From UMGS1901 sp934122115 (GTDB lineage Bacteria > Bacillota > Clostridia > TANB77 > CAG-508), in NCBI GenBank assembly GCA_934122115.1, contig CAKOVU010000001.1, forward strand, positions 124,001 to 188,000: DNA of 64,000 nt. The letters run 5' to 3'. The notes under the pieces were generated by a model. The model was not told the DNA's origin. It was given only the letters and a program-made list of their open reading frames with translations, and searched no databases. A program made the position numbers and the translations under genes. Positions 26,156 through 35,881 of this stretch are shown here, one piece after another (position 1 is the stretch's first letter; each line of letters opens with the position of its first letter).

Positions 26156-27523
26156 ATGGAAAAAGAAATAATAGTAATTGGTGGTGGACTAGCTGGATGT
26201 GAGGCAGCATACCAGATTGCAAAAAGAGGAATAAAAGTAAAATTGTATGAAATGAAACCATATAAATTTTCTCCAGCGCATGCAAATGCTGATTTAGCAG
26301 AAATTGTATGCAGCAATTCATTCAAATCTAATTTACATACAAATGCTTGTGGTGTATTAAAAGAAGAATTACGCATTTTGGATTCGCTATTAATAAAAAT
26401 TGCAGATGAAACATCAGTGCCAGCAGGGCAAGCTCTAGCAGTGGATAGAGAAAAATTTGCACAAAAGGTAACAACAGAAATAGAAAACAATAGCAACATA
26501 GAAGTAATAAGGCAAGAAATAGGTGAAAATGGTCTTACTTTAAAGGAATTAATAAAAAATAATATAGTAGTAATTGCAACAGGACCACTAACATCTGATA
26601 ATTTATCAAAGGAAATATTAGAACTTACAGGGCAAGAAGATTTACATTTTTATGATGCTGCAGCTCCAATAATATCTAAGGAAAGTATAGATTTTACTAT
26701 AGCATTTTGGGGCAATAGATATGAGCAAGAAAGACCTAAAGAAGAAAATATTGAAGAGTGGAAGGAAAAAATAAAGCAGTGTAAAGAAATAGATAAAAGC
26801 TATATAAATCTTCTACTAAATAAAGAAGAATATGAGAAATTTTGGAATGAACTTGTATCTGCAGAAGTTGTAGAGTTGCATCAATTTGAAAAAAGTGAAA
26901 TATTTGAAGGCTGTATGCCAGTAGAAGTAATGGCAAAAAGAGGTATGGATACATTAAGATATGGACCTCTAAAACCAATGGGCTTTACAGATCCACGCAC
27001 AGGTTATAGACCATATGCAGTGGTCCAACTAAGGCAAGATAATGAAGAGGGCACATTATACAATATGGTAGGTTTTCAGACTAATTTGAAATTTGGAGAA
27101 CAAAAAAGAGTGTTTAGCATGATTCCGGGCTTAGAAAATGCTGAATTTATGAAGTATGGAGTAATGCATAGAAATACATTTATAAATTCTACAAAACTAT
27201 TAGATAATACTTACAACTTAAAAAGCAATAACAATATATTTTTTGCAGGGCAAATTACTGGAGTAGAAGGATATGTGGAATCAATTTCTTCTGGATTAGT
27301 AGCCGGAATAAATGCTGCCAATATGATATTAGGAAAAAGCAAAAAGCAATTTTCAAAAGAAACTGTGATAGGAGCTCTTGCAAAGTATATATCTACAGAG
27401 AACGAAAAATTTCAGCCAATGAATGCAAATTTTGGAATATTACCAGAATTAGATGGTGAAAAAATAAGAGATAAAAAATTAAGATATACAAAATTGGCGG
27501 ATAGGGCTTTAGAAAATATATAA
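26156..27523 (+). CDS. trmFO: Methylenetetrahydrofolate--tRNA-(uracil-5-)-methyltransferase TrmFO
   Basis: 455 residues. FAD-binding GGGLAGCEAAYQIAKRG at the N-terminus, the EIVCSNSFKSN loop with the catalytic Cys, GCMPVEVMAKRGMDTLRYGPLKP, and the C-terminal FAGQITGVEGYVESISSGL FAD strand. TrmFO makes m5U54 in the T-loop of tRNAs from methylene-THF and FADH2. Gene order SNF2-nucleosidase-trmFO is tight (16 bp), and a terminator follows. Confidence 0.96.
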   Translation: MEKEIIVIGGGLAGCEAAYQIAKRGIKVKLYEMKPYKFSPAHANADLAEIVCSNSFKSNLHTNACGVLKEELRILDSLLIKIADETSVPAGQALAVDREKFAQKVTTEIENNSNIEVIRQEIGENGLTLKELIKNNIVVIATGPLTSDNLSKEILELTGQEDLHFYDAAAPIISKESIDFTIAFWGNRYEQERPKEENIEEWKEKIKQCKEIDKSYINLLLNKEEYEKFWNELVSAEVVELHQFEKSEIFEGCMPVEVMAKRGMDTLRYGPLKPMGFTDPRTGYRPYAVVQLRQDNEEGTLYNMVGFQTNLKFGEQKRVFSMIPGLENAEFMKYGVMHRNTFINSTKLLDNTYNLKSNNNIFFAGQITGVEGYVESISSGLVAGINAANMILGKSKKQFSKETVIGALAKYISTENEKFQPMNANFGILPELDGEKIRDKKLRYTKLADRALENI

Positions 27524-27527
27524 AGTT

Positions 27528-27579
27528 AAAAGGTATAATTTGTAATAAATTGCAAAAATATTACAATTATATCTTTTTT
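27528..27579 (+). terminator. Intrinsic terminator after trmFO
   Basis: A long AT-rich stem, AAAAGGTATAATTTGTAATA with TATTACAATTATATCTTTT, then further T residues. Confidence 0.8.
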
Positions 27580-27597
27580 GTTACATTTTGCTCAAAG

Positions 27598-27626
27598 TTG
27601 ACGAAAAAGGCATTATAGTGTATAAT
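27598..27626 (+). promoter_or_regulatory. SigmaA-type promoter of the coiled-coil protein gene
   Basis: TTGACG (27598-27603), 17-base spacer, TATAAT (27621-27626), 34 bases before the start codon. Confidence 0.75.
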
Positions 27627-27659
27627 TAAAATAGTATTGTTATGTAAAGGAGACGTTTT

Positions 27660-29348
27660 ATGAAAAGAGTTGAAGAGTTTCAAAAAACAGAAAAATTAAT
27701 TGAAGAGTATAAAAATTTTGGCAATAAAATATCAGAATATGAAGGAAAAATTGATTCAAACAAAGAAGAAAATGCAGCTAAAGTAAACGAATTAGAAGGA
27801 CAATTGGAAATAAATAATAAAAAGAGTGCGGAAAGAATAAAAAAATTAGAGTCACAATTGCAAATTACATTTAGCGATGCAGAGTTTGAAATTGATAGAG
27901 CGGCCCTTCAAGATGAAGTAAATAAGCAGATTGAATTAGAAAAAGCAAATTTGGCAAAAGAGAATAAAGAAATAGAAAAAATTATAAAGGCAGAAAAAGC
28001 AAATTTAGTAGCAGAAAATAAAAAAGTAGAAAACCAAATAAAAGAAGAAAAAGATAATAAAAAATATTTTAGAACAGATGCAAATTTTAAAACAATTACA
28101 ATGGAAATAGAAGAAATGAAAAAAGAAGTTGCTAAAGGTGAATTAGAATTAGCAAAGAAAGACCTAGAATTGAGAGAGTTCTATGCAGAGGGTGCAAGTC
28201 ACGAAGATAAGTTTAAATGGCAAGAAATATACAAAGAACAAGAAACAATAAGGAACAACAATAGAGAGTTAAATTCTAAAATAGATGAATATCAAAACTT
28301 TAAAAATGAACTATTATCAATTACACTAACTCCAAGTGAATATAAAGAAATGTATGCAAGGGAAGAAAGAAAAGATCCAGCTAAGGCAGAAGAAGAGAGA
28401 AAAGAAAAATTATGGGATGAGATAAATCAAAGCATAGAGCAAAATATCGAAGGTGGTAAGGAAGAAACTAAATCACCAACAATGGATAATAGTGCAGAAA
28501 ATGCAGAGAAGAAAGAGCAAAAAGCTCAATCTGAACATAAAGAGAATGGAGAAAGTGAACCAGATATAGTTGATGAAGTAAATGAAAGCATAGAAAATAA
28601 TATGAAAAAACCAGAAACAAAATGGGAAGATATAAGTAGTAATTCAACTCCTGCTGTAGAAGCTAATAAATATTGCTTACACATAGAAAGAAATCGTAAA
28701 AATATAGTAGTAAATGGAGTGGAATTCTCAAGAGAAGAAGTAGCTAAAAAGAGAGAAGCCATAGAAAGAACAGAATTTAAAGGAAAAATTGAATGGCTAA
28801 AAGAACATGGTGATATTGATGTGGTAGCTGCTATACTATTACAACAACAAAGAAGAGTGGAAGATAAAAACAAAAGTGAACAAGAAAAAAAGTCAATCAG
28901 AAATGAATTGGATTATCAGCTAAATGATTATGCAGAGATGATAGAAAATCAAGCTAGCAGAAGAGATTCTACAGTTGATATAACATATGAACTTAGAAAT
29001 GATGGCAAATTAAGGGATAGAATTAAGGAATACTTTGCAGACAGAGAAAACTATAAAGCACTTAAAGCTGAAGCTTTAAACGCTAAGTATTATGCAAAAG
29101 TAAAATGCTCAAAATTCACTAAGTTACAAATGTGGCTACAAAAGAAAAGAGATGCAGTTTCAAATAAAATGCTTAATGAAGCTGAAACACCAGAAGCTTT
29201 ACCATCAGCAGAGAATAGAAGCGAAGAAGAAAACTTTAGAGCTAGAATAGCAGTTCCAACAATAGAAAACAGACAACAACCTGTACAAACACAAGGAAGA
29301 GCTGCTGTAGAAAATGTAAGAGACAATGTTGATAGAGAAGAAAGATAA
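27660..29348 (+). CDS. Large coiled-coil protein of unknown function
   Basis: 562 residues with no signal peptide or membrane helix. Residues 1-245 are almost pure heptad-type coiled coil, rich in Glu, Lys and Asn (repeats such as KANLAKENKEIEKIIKAEK). Residues about 245-330 are acidic and low-complexity. Residues 335-500 look globular (YCLHIERNRKNIVVNGVEF; FKGKIEWLKEHGDIDVVAAI). The tail is disordered, with Gln and Pro. Own promoter and terminator, so monocistronic. It lies just before smc, but the globular part is unlike ScpA/ScpB. Cytoplasmic scaffold is the most that can be inferred. Confidence 0.7.
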   Translation: MKRVEEFQKTEKLIEEYKNFGNKISEYEGKIDSNKEENAAKVNELEGQLEINNKKSAERIKKLESQLQITFSDAEFEIDRAALQDEVNKQIELEKANLAKENKEIEKIIKAEKANLVAENKKVENQIKEEKDNKKYFRTDANFKTITMEIEEMKKEVAKGELELAKKDLELREFYAEGASHEDKFKWQEIYKEQETIRNNNRELNSKIDEYQNFKNELLSITLTPSEYKEMYAREERKDPAKAEEERKEKLWDEINQSIEQNIEGGKEETKSPTMDNSAENAEKKEQKAQSEHKENGESEPDIVDEVNESIENNMKKPETKWEDISSNSTPAVEANKYCLHIERNRKNIVVNGVEFSREEVAKKREAIERTEFKGKIEWLKEHGDIDVVAAILLQQQRRVEDKNKSEQEKKSIRNELDYQLNDYAEMIENQASRRDSTVDITYELRNDGKLRDRIKEYFADRENYKALKAEALNAKYYAKVKCSKFTKLQMWLQKKRDAVSNKMLNEAETPEALPSAENRSEEENFRARIAVPTIENRQQPVQTQGRAAVENVRDNVDREER

Positions 29349-29390
29349 ATAAAAACTCAAAATTTGTACACAAATGCAAATTTTTATGAT

Positions 29391-29423
29391 AAAATCACAT
29401 AGTAAATGCTATGTGATTTTTTT
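29391..29423 (+). terminator. Intrinsic terminator before smc
   Basis: AAATCACATAG and CTATGTGATTT form an 11-bp stem with a 6-base loop and a 7-T tail. Confidence 0.85.
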
Positions 29424-29456
29424 ATGTAGTAATAAGCAATAAAAAGGGAGAAAAAC

Positions 29457-32400
29457 ATGTATTTAAAAAGATTAGAATTACAAGGTTTTAAATCATTTGC
29501 AGATAAAACAATATTAGAATTTAAACCGGGAATTACAGGAGTTATTGGACCAAATGGATCTGGTAAGAGTAATATCTCAGATAGCATAAGATGGGTTCTG
29601 GGTGAGCAAAGTATGAAATCTTTAAGAGGAGCAAAATCAGAAGATATTATATTTGCTGGAACAGAGAACAGAAAGTCTTTGGGGTTTGCAGAAGCATCCA
29701 TTGTAATTGATAATAGCGACCAAAGTTTACCAATAGAATACAATGAAGTTGTTGTTACAAGAAAAATATATAGAAGTGGCGAAACGGGATATTTTATAAA
29801 TAAAGTTCCTTGCAGATTAAAAGATATTTTGGAATTGTTTATGGATACAGGAATAGGCAAGGATGGTTATTCTATAATAGGGCAAGGCAAGATAGATGAA
29901 ATATTGAGCAACAAATCAGAAGATAGAAGGCACATTTTTGAAGAAGCTGCAGGGATAGTAAAGTATAGAACAAGAAAACAAGAATCAGAGAAAAAGTTGG
30001 AACAAACCAAACTAAATTTATTAAGAATAAATGATATTCTATCAGAAATAGAAGGACAGATAGAGCCACTAAAGTTACAATCAGAAAAGGCAAAACAATT
30101 TTTAAACTTAAGAGAAGAGCTAAAAAGTGTAGAAGTTGGACTATTTGTGTATAACATAAATTCATATAAAGAAAAATTAGAACAACTTGTTAAAGATATG
30201 GAAATACTTGATAATCAGAAGGAAGACGAAGAATACAACTTAGATAAATTACAAGAAAATAAAGCCGAATTAAAACAAAAATTAGACGAGATAATAGCAG
30301 AGATAGAAAATACACAAAATATTGGTTTTGAAAGCAAAACAAAAATAGAGCAAATAAATTCAGATATAAATATTTCAAAGGAAAAAATTTCTAATAATAA
30401 TATTAATGTAGAAAGATATGAAAATGAAGTAACTGAACTTGAAGCAAGAATAGGTGAATTAGAAGAAGAGAAGAAAAATAGAAAAGAGAAAAAGGATAAT
30501 TTATCTGTAAACAAGGAAAAATTTGAAAATGAGTTAAAGCAAAAAGAAGCAGAGTTAGCAGAATTAACAAAGAAATTATCGGCAAAAGAGCTTGAAATAG
30601 AAGAAAAAAAGAAAAAAGTAGAAGAAGATATAAATTTAAAATATGAAAGACAAAATGATATAAACTCATATGATATTAATTTTGAAAACCTAGAAAAAAG
30701 GCAAAAAACTTTAAAGCAAGATACTCAATTAATTATTTCTGAGTTAGATGCAGCAAGATTAGAAAAACAAGAAATATCAAAAGGATTTTTAGATATAGAT
30801 AATGTAAGAAATAAGGCAATAAGCAAACTTAATGAAACAAAAACAAAAAAAGAAGAAGCAATTGCCAAAATAAAAGAATTTGATGATAAAATAAATAGGC
30901 TTTCAGATGAATATAGAATAAAAAATTCTAAATTGAAGTTTTTGCAAGAAACAGAAAAAGAAAAAGATGGATACATGAAGAGCGTAAAATCTTTATTGTT
31001 AGCATGTGAAAATGACTCAAACTTAAATAAGGGTGTATATGGAGCTTTGGCCAACCTTATTTCTACTAATAAAGACTATGAAACTGCAATAGAGATGTGC
31101 TTAGGCACTACAATGCAAAACATAGTAACACAAGAAGAAAATGATGCTAAAAGATTAATAGAGTATTTAAGAAAGAATAATTTAGGAAGAGCTAGCTTTT
31201 TACCAATTTCTGCAATACACGGTAGAAAATTAGAAAAAATAAACAATCATGGAATTAATGGAGTTATAGGAATAGCTTCAGACCTAGTAAAATGTGATAA
31301 AAAGTATAATGATATAGTTTTGAATTTGTTAGGCAGAACAGTGATTGTAGAAAATATGGATTCAGCAATTGCATTGGCTAAGCTAAACAATTATTCATTT
31401 AAAATAGTAACAATACAAGGCGATATAATAAATCCATCAGGAGCAATGTCTGGTGGTTCAGTAGCACAGAAGACGGTTAATATTTTAGGTAGAGGAAGAG
31501 AAATAGAGGAAATAACAGAAAATCTGAACACATTGCAAAGGCAGATAAACACAATTTCTAAAGAAAAAGAAGAATTTTCTACAAGCATAACTGATACAAT
31601 AGAAAATGCAGCAGCACTTGAAAAAGATTTACAAGAAATAGAAATAAAATATGCTACAGAGAAACAAAAAGTAGAAATGATTGATGCAAGTGTGCTAAAA
31701 CTAGAGCAAAATCTAGCAAAAGCAAAGAAAGAAACGGAAAGTATTACAAAGCAGAAAGAAGAGATTATAGCTGGAAAAGCGGGAACAGAACAAGTTTTAA
31801 AGAATATAGAAAAAGAAATTTTAGAGTTGAATGCAGAAATTACAAATTTTGCAGAATTAAATAAAGATGACCAAGAGTATATAGATAATTTAAACCTAGA
31901 TATAACAGATTTAAAAATCTCTGTATCTTCATTTGATGAAAGCAATAGTTCTATTGACGAAATGCTAGAGAGAATAAATCAAGATATAGAAAATGCTAAA
32001 AACAATATAAAAAATAAGAAAACAGATATAGAAAAATCAAAAATAGAATCTAAGAATCTGGAAGAGTTTATAGAAAAATGCAACTTAGATATTGAAAAAA
32101 CAAAAGCAGATGTAGAAAATAGTTCATCAAAGATAGAAAGTTTGAAACAGCAAAGAGATAGCATAAATAATAAACAGGGAAAGATAGAAAAGCAAATAAC
32201 AGACCAATTTGATGTTTTAAACGGATTAAAAGAACAAATAATTAAGCTAGAAAATAAGAAAACAAAACAAGAGCAAGACATAGAAGAATTAATAAATAAA
32301 TTGTGGACAGAATATGAAATAACTCCAAATAATGCAGGAGAATATAAAAAGCCGGAAAATGTACAGCTAGCACAAAAAATAACTAATGAATTAAGAGCAA

Positions 32401-33005
32401 AAATTAGAGACTTGGGCAGTATAAATATAGAATCAATAGAAGAATATAAGAAAATGCAAGAAAGATACGATTTTATGAATGAGCAGAGATATGACTTAGA
32501 AGAATCAATGAGCAAATTAAGAACAGTTATATCTGATATGACAAGTACAATGAAAAATCAATTTGCTGAACAGTTTAAGAAGATTAATAAAAACTTTAAT
32601 GATGTATTTGTTGAGTTATTTGGTGGAGGAAAAGCAGAATTAATTTTAGATGATGAAAATAATATACTAGAATGTGGAATTGATATAAGGGTTCAACCAC
32701 CAGGAAAAAAGCTGCAAAATATGATGCTACTATCAGGAGGAGAAAAGGCTTTAACAGCAATAGCTATACTATTTGCAATATTGAAAATAAATCCAGCTCC
32801 ATTCTGTATACTAGATGAAATAGAGGCAGCTTTAGATGATGTAAATGTAAATAGATTTGCACTATATTTAAAAAAATTTAGCAACGATACACAATTCTTA
32901 GTAATTACACACAGAAAGGGAACTATGGAAATAGCTGATACTGTATATGGTGTAACGATGGAAGAAAAAGGAATAAGTAAATTGCTTTCAATGAGATTAA
33001 AATAG
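29457..33005 (+). CDS. smc: Chromosome segregation ATPase SMC
   Basis: 1182 residues, full length. Walker A GPNGSGKSN (31-39), a long coiled coil, the hinge around 515-680 (GVYGALANLISTNKDYETAIE), return coil, then signature LLSGGEKALTAIAILFAI and Walker B FCILDEIEAALDD. SMC compacts and resolves the chromosome with ScpA/ScpB. In many Bacillota ftsY follows smc; here a Ca2+ ATPase follows and ftsY is 17 kb away. Confidence 0.97.
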   Translation: MYLKRLELQGFKSFADKTILEFKPGITGVIGPNGSGKSNISDSIRWVLGEQSMKSLRGAKSEDIIFAGTENRKSLGFAEASIVIDNSDQSLPIEYNEVVVTRKIYRSGETGYFINKVPCRLKDILELFMDTGIGKDGYSIIGQGKIDEILSNKSEDRRHIFEEAAGIVKYRTRKQESEKKLEQTKLNLLRINDILSEIEGQIEPLKLQSEKAKQFLNLREELKSVEVGLFVYNINSYKEKLEQLVKDMEILDNQKEDEEYNLDKLQENKAELKQKLDEIIAEIENTQNIGFESKTKIEQINSDINISKEKISNNNINVERYENEVTELEARIGELEEEKKNRKEKKDNLSVNKEKFENELKQKEAELAELTKKLSAKELEIEEKKKKVEEDINLKYERQNDINSYDINFENLEKRQKTLKQDTQLIISELDAARLEKQEISKGFLDIDNVRNKAISKLNETKTKKEEAIAKIKEFDDKINRLSDEYRIKNSKLKFLQETEKEKDGYMKSVKSLLLACENDSNLNKGVYGALANLISTNKDYETAIEMCLGTTMQNIVTQEENDAKRLIEYLRKNNLGRASFLPISAIHGRKLEKINNHGINGVIGIASDLVKCDKKYNDIVLNLLGRTVIVENMDSAIALAKLNNYSFKIVTIQGDIINPSGAMSGGSVAQKTVNILGRGREIEEITENLNTLQRQINTISKEKEEFSTSITDTIENAAALEKDLQEIEIKYATEKQKVEMIDASVLKLEQNLAKAKKETESITKQKEEIIAGKAGTEQVLKNIEKEILELNAEITNFAELNKDDQEYIDNLNLDITDLKISVSSFDESNSSIDEMLERINQDIENAKNNIKNKKTDIEKSKIESKNLEEFIEKCNLDIEKTKADVENSSSKIESLKQQRDSINNKQGKIEKQITDQFDVLNGLKEQIIKLENKKTKQEQDIEELINKLWTEYEITPNNAGEYKKPENVQLAQKITNELRAKIRDLGSINIESIEEYKKMQERYDFMNEQRYDLEESMSKLRTVISDMTSTMKNQFAEQFKKINKNFNDVFVELFGGGKAELILDDENNILECGIDIRVQPPGKKLQNMMLLSGGEKALTAIAILFAILKINPAPFCILDEIEAALDDVNVNRFALYLKKFSNDTQFLVITHRKGTMEIADTVYGVTMEEKGISKLLSMRLK

Positions 33006-33061
33006 TTCTATTTATTGGACAAGAAGAATACTATATATAAAAACAAAGGAGTGTGTGTTAT

Positions 33062-35719
33062 ATGTGGTATACGATGGATGTTCAAGAAACTATAAAAAAA
33101 TTAAAAACTAATGCCATAACGGGATTATCTGAAGTAGAAGCTAATGAAAGATTAGAAAAATACGGAGAAAATGTTTTAAAAGAGAAGAAAAAGGAAAATA
33201 TTTTTATAAGATTTTTAAAACAATTCAACGATTTTATGATAATTATTTTAATAGTAGCTTCTATCATATCAGCCGTTATGGCATATTTAGATGGAAGCGG
33301 AGATTATATAGATTCAATTATAATCATAGCAATTGTAATATTTAATGCTGTTATGGGATTAATTCAGGAAGAAAAAGCAGAGAAATCTTTGGAAGCATTA
33401 AGAAAGATGGCTGCACCAATTGCTAAAGTAAAAAGAGATGGTAAGATAAAAGAAATAGAAGTAGCAAAAATTGTGCCAGGAGATATTATAATAATTGAAG
33501 CGGGAAACTATGTTCCTGCTGATTGTAGATTAATAGAAGCAAATGATTTGAAGATTGAAGAATCCAGTCTAACAGGAGAAACAGTTCCGGTTTTAAAACA
33601 GGCTAATAATAGATTAATGCAAAATACACCACTTGCAGACCAGGTTAATATGGCTTTTGCTACTACAATTGCAGTAAATGGGCATGGTGAAGCGATTGTA
33701 ACCCAAACTGGTATGGATACTACGGTGGGAAAAATTGCTAATATGATAATAGAAGATGAAGCACCAGAAACACCTATTCAGAAAAAATTATCGGAAGTTG
33801 GAAAAATGCTTGGTACAGGCTGCTTAATTATTTGTGCTATTATCTTTGTAATAGGAATATTTAAAAAAATACCAATAGGTGAAATGTTTATGACATCTGT
33901 AGGGCTTGCAGTTGCTGCTATTCCAGAAGGTTTGCCAGCGATTGTAACAATAATGCTTTCAATAGGAGTTACTAAAATGGCAAAGAAAAATAGCATTATT
34001 AGAAAATTACCGGCAGTAGAAACATTAGGAAGCAGTAGTGTTATTTGTTCCGATAAAACTGGAACTTTAACTCAAAACAAAATGACAGTTACAAGCATAA
34101 GGAATGCTTTTGGAGAGGCAAACCAGGAAGATAAACTAAAGATATTAGAATTGGGGATGATGTGCACAGATACTCAAGAGCAAAATATAAATGGATCAAG
34201 AACAATAATGGGAGAACCTACAGAAGTAGCTATTGTAAATGCAGGCGTGAAAAATAACTTAAGTAAGTTAAGCTTGTATACGAATATGAAAAGGGTAAAA
34301 GACATTCCTTTTGATTCTACAAGAAAAATGATGACAACAATTCACAGAATAAACCATGGATACAGAATAATTACAAAAGGAGCACCGGATGTATTATTAA
34401 AAAGATGTAGCCAATATTATCAAAATGGACAAAATGTACCAATTTATAGCAAGAAAGAACTGATAGAAAAACAGAATAATGACATGGCAAATTCTGCATT
34501 AAGAGTAATTGCAGTAGCATATAAAGATGTAGAACAGTTACCAAATTTTATAGATAGTAAATCAATAGAAAATGATTTGATTTTTGTAGGATTAATAGGG
34601 ATGATAGATCCACCTAGAGAAGGAGTAAAAGAAGCTGTAAAAACGTGCAGAAAAGCTGGGATAAAAACTGTAATGATTACAGGAGATCATATTCAAACGG
34701 CAAAGGCTATTGCAAAGGAAATAGGAATATTTAGAAAAGGTGATTTAGCAATAGATGGAATAAGCTTAGATAAAATGAGCCAGGAAGAGCTAAATCAGAA
34801 CATAATGCGATACTCTGTATTTGCAAGGGTTTCGCCAGAAAATAAAGTTCAAATTGTTAAGGCTTTTAGAAGCACAGGAGCAGTTGTTGCAATGACTGGT
34901 GATGGCGTAAATGACGCTCCTGCACTTAAAAATGCTGATATAGGAATTGCAATGGGAAAAGGAGGAACTGATGTTGCTAAAAATGCTGCAGACATGATTT
35001 TAGTTGATGATAATTTTGTTACGATAGTGGAAGCGGTAAAACAAGGAAGAAATATATTTGATAATATAAAAAAGGCAATTCATTTTTTAATAGCAACTAA
35101 TATTGGAGAGATAGTGGCAATTTTTGTAGGACTTTTATTAGGAATAAAATCACCATTGCTAGCAATTCAATTGTTATGGATAAATCTTGTTACAGATTCA
35201 TTCCCAGCAATTGCACTTGGCTTGGAAAGAGCTGAACCTGATATAATGAACAGATTACCAAGAAATCCTAAGAAAAGTATATTTGCAGATGGCTTATGGG
35301 GAAAGATTATAACAGAGGGTACAATGCTGGGAATGCTTACGTTGTTGGCTTTCAGTATCGGAACAAAGAAATATGGAGTAGATGTAGGAAGAACGATGGC
35401 TTTTTTGGCATTGGGATTGTTAGAATTAATACATGCGTTTAATATTAAGAGTGAAGAAAGTATATTTAAATTAAATATATTTGAAAATAAATTTTTAGTT
35501 GGAGCATTTATTTCGGGAGCAATATTACAAATAGGAGTTGTAATTATAGAGCCAATAGCACAAGTATTTAAATTGGTACAGTTAAATACAACTCAATGGT
35601 TATATACAATTGTAATATCAATTTCACCAATATTTATTGTTGAAATACAGAAAAAATTGAATAGTTTGAGGCATATAGAGATAATAAATGAAACCGTTGA
35701 ATATAGTAAAAACAAGTAA
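33062..35719 (+). CDS. Calcium-type P-type ATPase (P2 class)
   Basis: 885 residues from the ATG at 33062, 10 bases after AAAGGAG (a GTG at 33053 lies too close to that site). Cation-ATPase N-terminal domain, TGET actuator loop, transmembrane PEGLPA in helix 4, phosphorylation site CSDKTGTLTQNKM, hinge GDGVNDAPALK, and late helices with NLVTDSFPAIALGLE. PEGLPA with that helix-6 motif is typical of SERCA-like Ca2+ exporters such as LMCA1/YloB. It exports Ca2+ (possibly Mn2+) from the cytoplasm. No regulator nearby. Confidence 0.92.
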   Translation: MWYTMDVQETIKKLKTNAITGLSEVEANERLEKYGENVLKEKKKENIFIRFLKQFNDFMIIILIVASIISAVMAYLDGSGDYIDSIIIIAIVIFNAVMGLIQEEKAEKSLEALRKMAAPIAKVKRDGKIKEIEVAKIVPGDIIIIEAGNYVPADCRLIEANDLKIEESSLTGETVPVLKQANNRLMQNTPLADQVNMAFATTIAVNGHGEAIVTQTGMDTTVGKIANMIIEDEAPETPIQKKLSEVGKMLGTGCLIICAIIFVIGIFKKIPIGEMFMTSVGLAVAAIPEGLPAIVTIMLSIGVTKMAKKNSIIRKLPAVETLGSSSVICSDKTGTLTQNKMTVTSIRNAFGEANQEDKLKILELGMMCTDTQEQNINGSRTIMGEPTEVAIVNAGVKNNLSKLSLYTNMKRVKDIPFDSTRKMMTTIHRINHGYRIITKGAPDVLLKRCSQYYQNGQNVPIYSKKELIEKQNNDMANSALRVIAVAYKDVEQLPNFIDSKSIENDLIFVGLIGMIDPPREGVKEAVKTCRKAGIKTVMITGDHIQTAKAIAKEIGIFRKGDLAIDGISLDKMSQEELNQNIMRYSVFARVSPENKVQIVKAFRSTGAVVAMTGDGVNDAPALKNADIGIAMGKGGTDVAKNAADMILVDDNFVTIVEAVKQGRNIFDNIKKAIHFLIATNIGEIVAIFVGLLLGIKSPLLAIQLLWINLVTDSFPAIALGLERAEPDIMNRLPRNPKKSIFADGLWGKIITEGTMLGMLTLLAFSIGTKKYGVDVGRTMAFLALGLLELIHAFNIKSEESIFKLNIFENKFLVGAFISGAILQIGVVIIEPIAQVFKLVQLNTTQWLYTIVISISPIFIVEIQKKLNSLRHIEIINETVEYSKNK

Positions 35720-35827
35720 AAAGGAGAAAAAAGGAGATTATGGAAGCTATTACCATCAAAATAACACTCCAATAGTTGCAATAATTGTAGAAAAATGTTC
35801 TAAATGGGATAAAACAGAATATTTTAT

Positions 35828-35856
35828 TTGAAATTGCATAGAATATATGGTATAAT
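35828..35856 (+). promoter_or_regulatory. SigmaA-type promoter of the M23 peptidase gene
   Basis: TTGAAA (35828-35833), exactly 17 bases, TATAAT (35851-35856). It rules out translation starts within the first 30 codons of the open frame, which begins at the TTG of the -35 box. Confidence 0.7.
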
Positions 35857-35881
35857 TAAAAGCGTCGCAGTAAAAAGGAGA

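Noticed and set aside
35745..35780. Eleven-codon ORF after the Ca2+ ATPase, preceded by AAAAGGAG
   Set aside because: It is too short and without other support; the purine-rich stretch is common in this genome.
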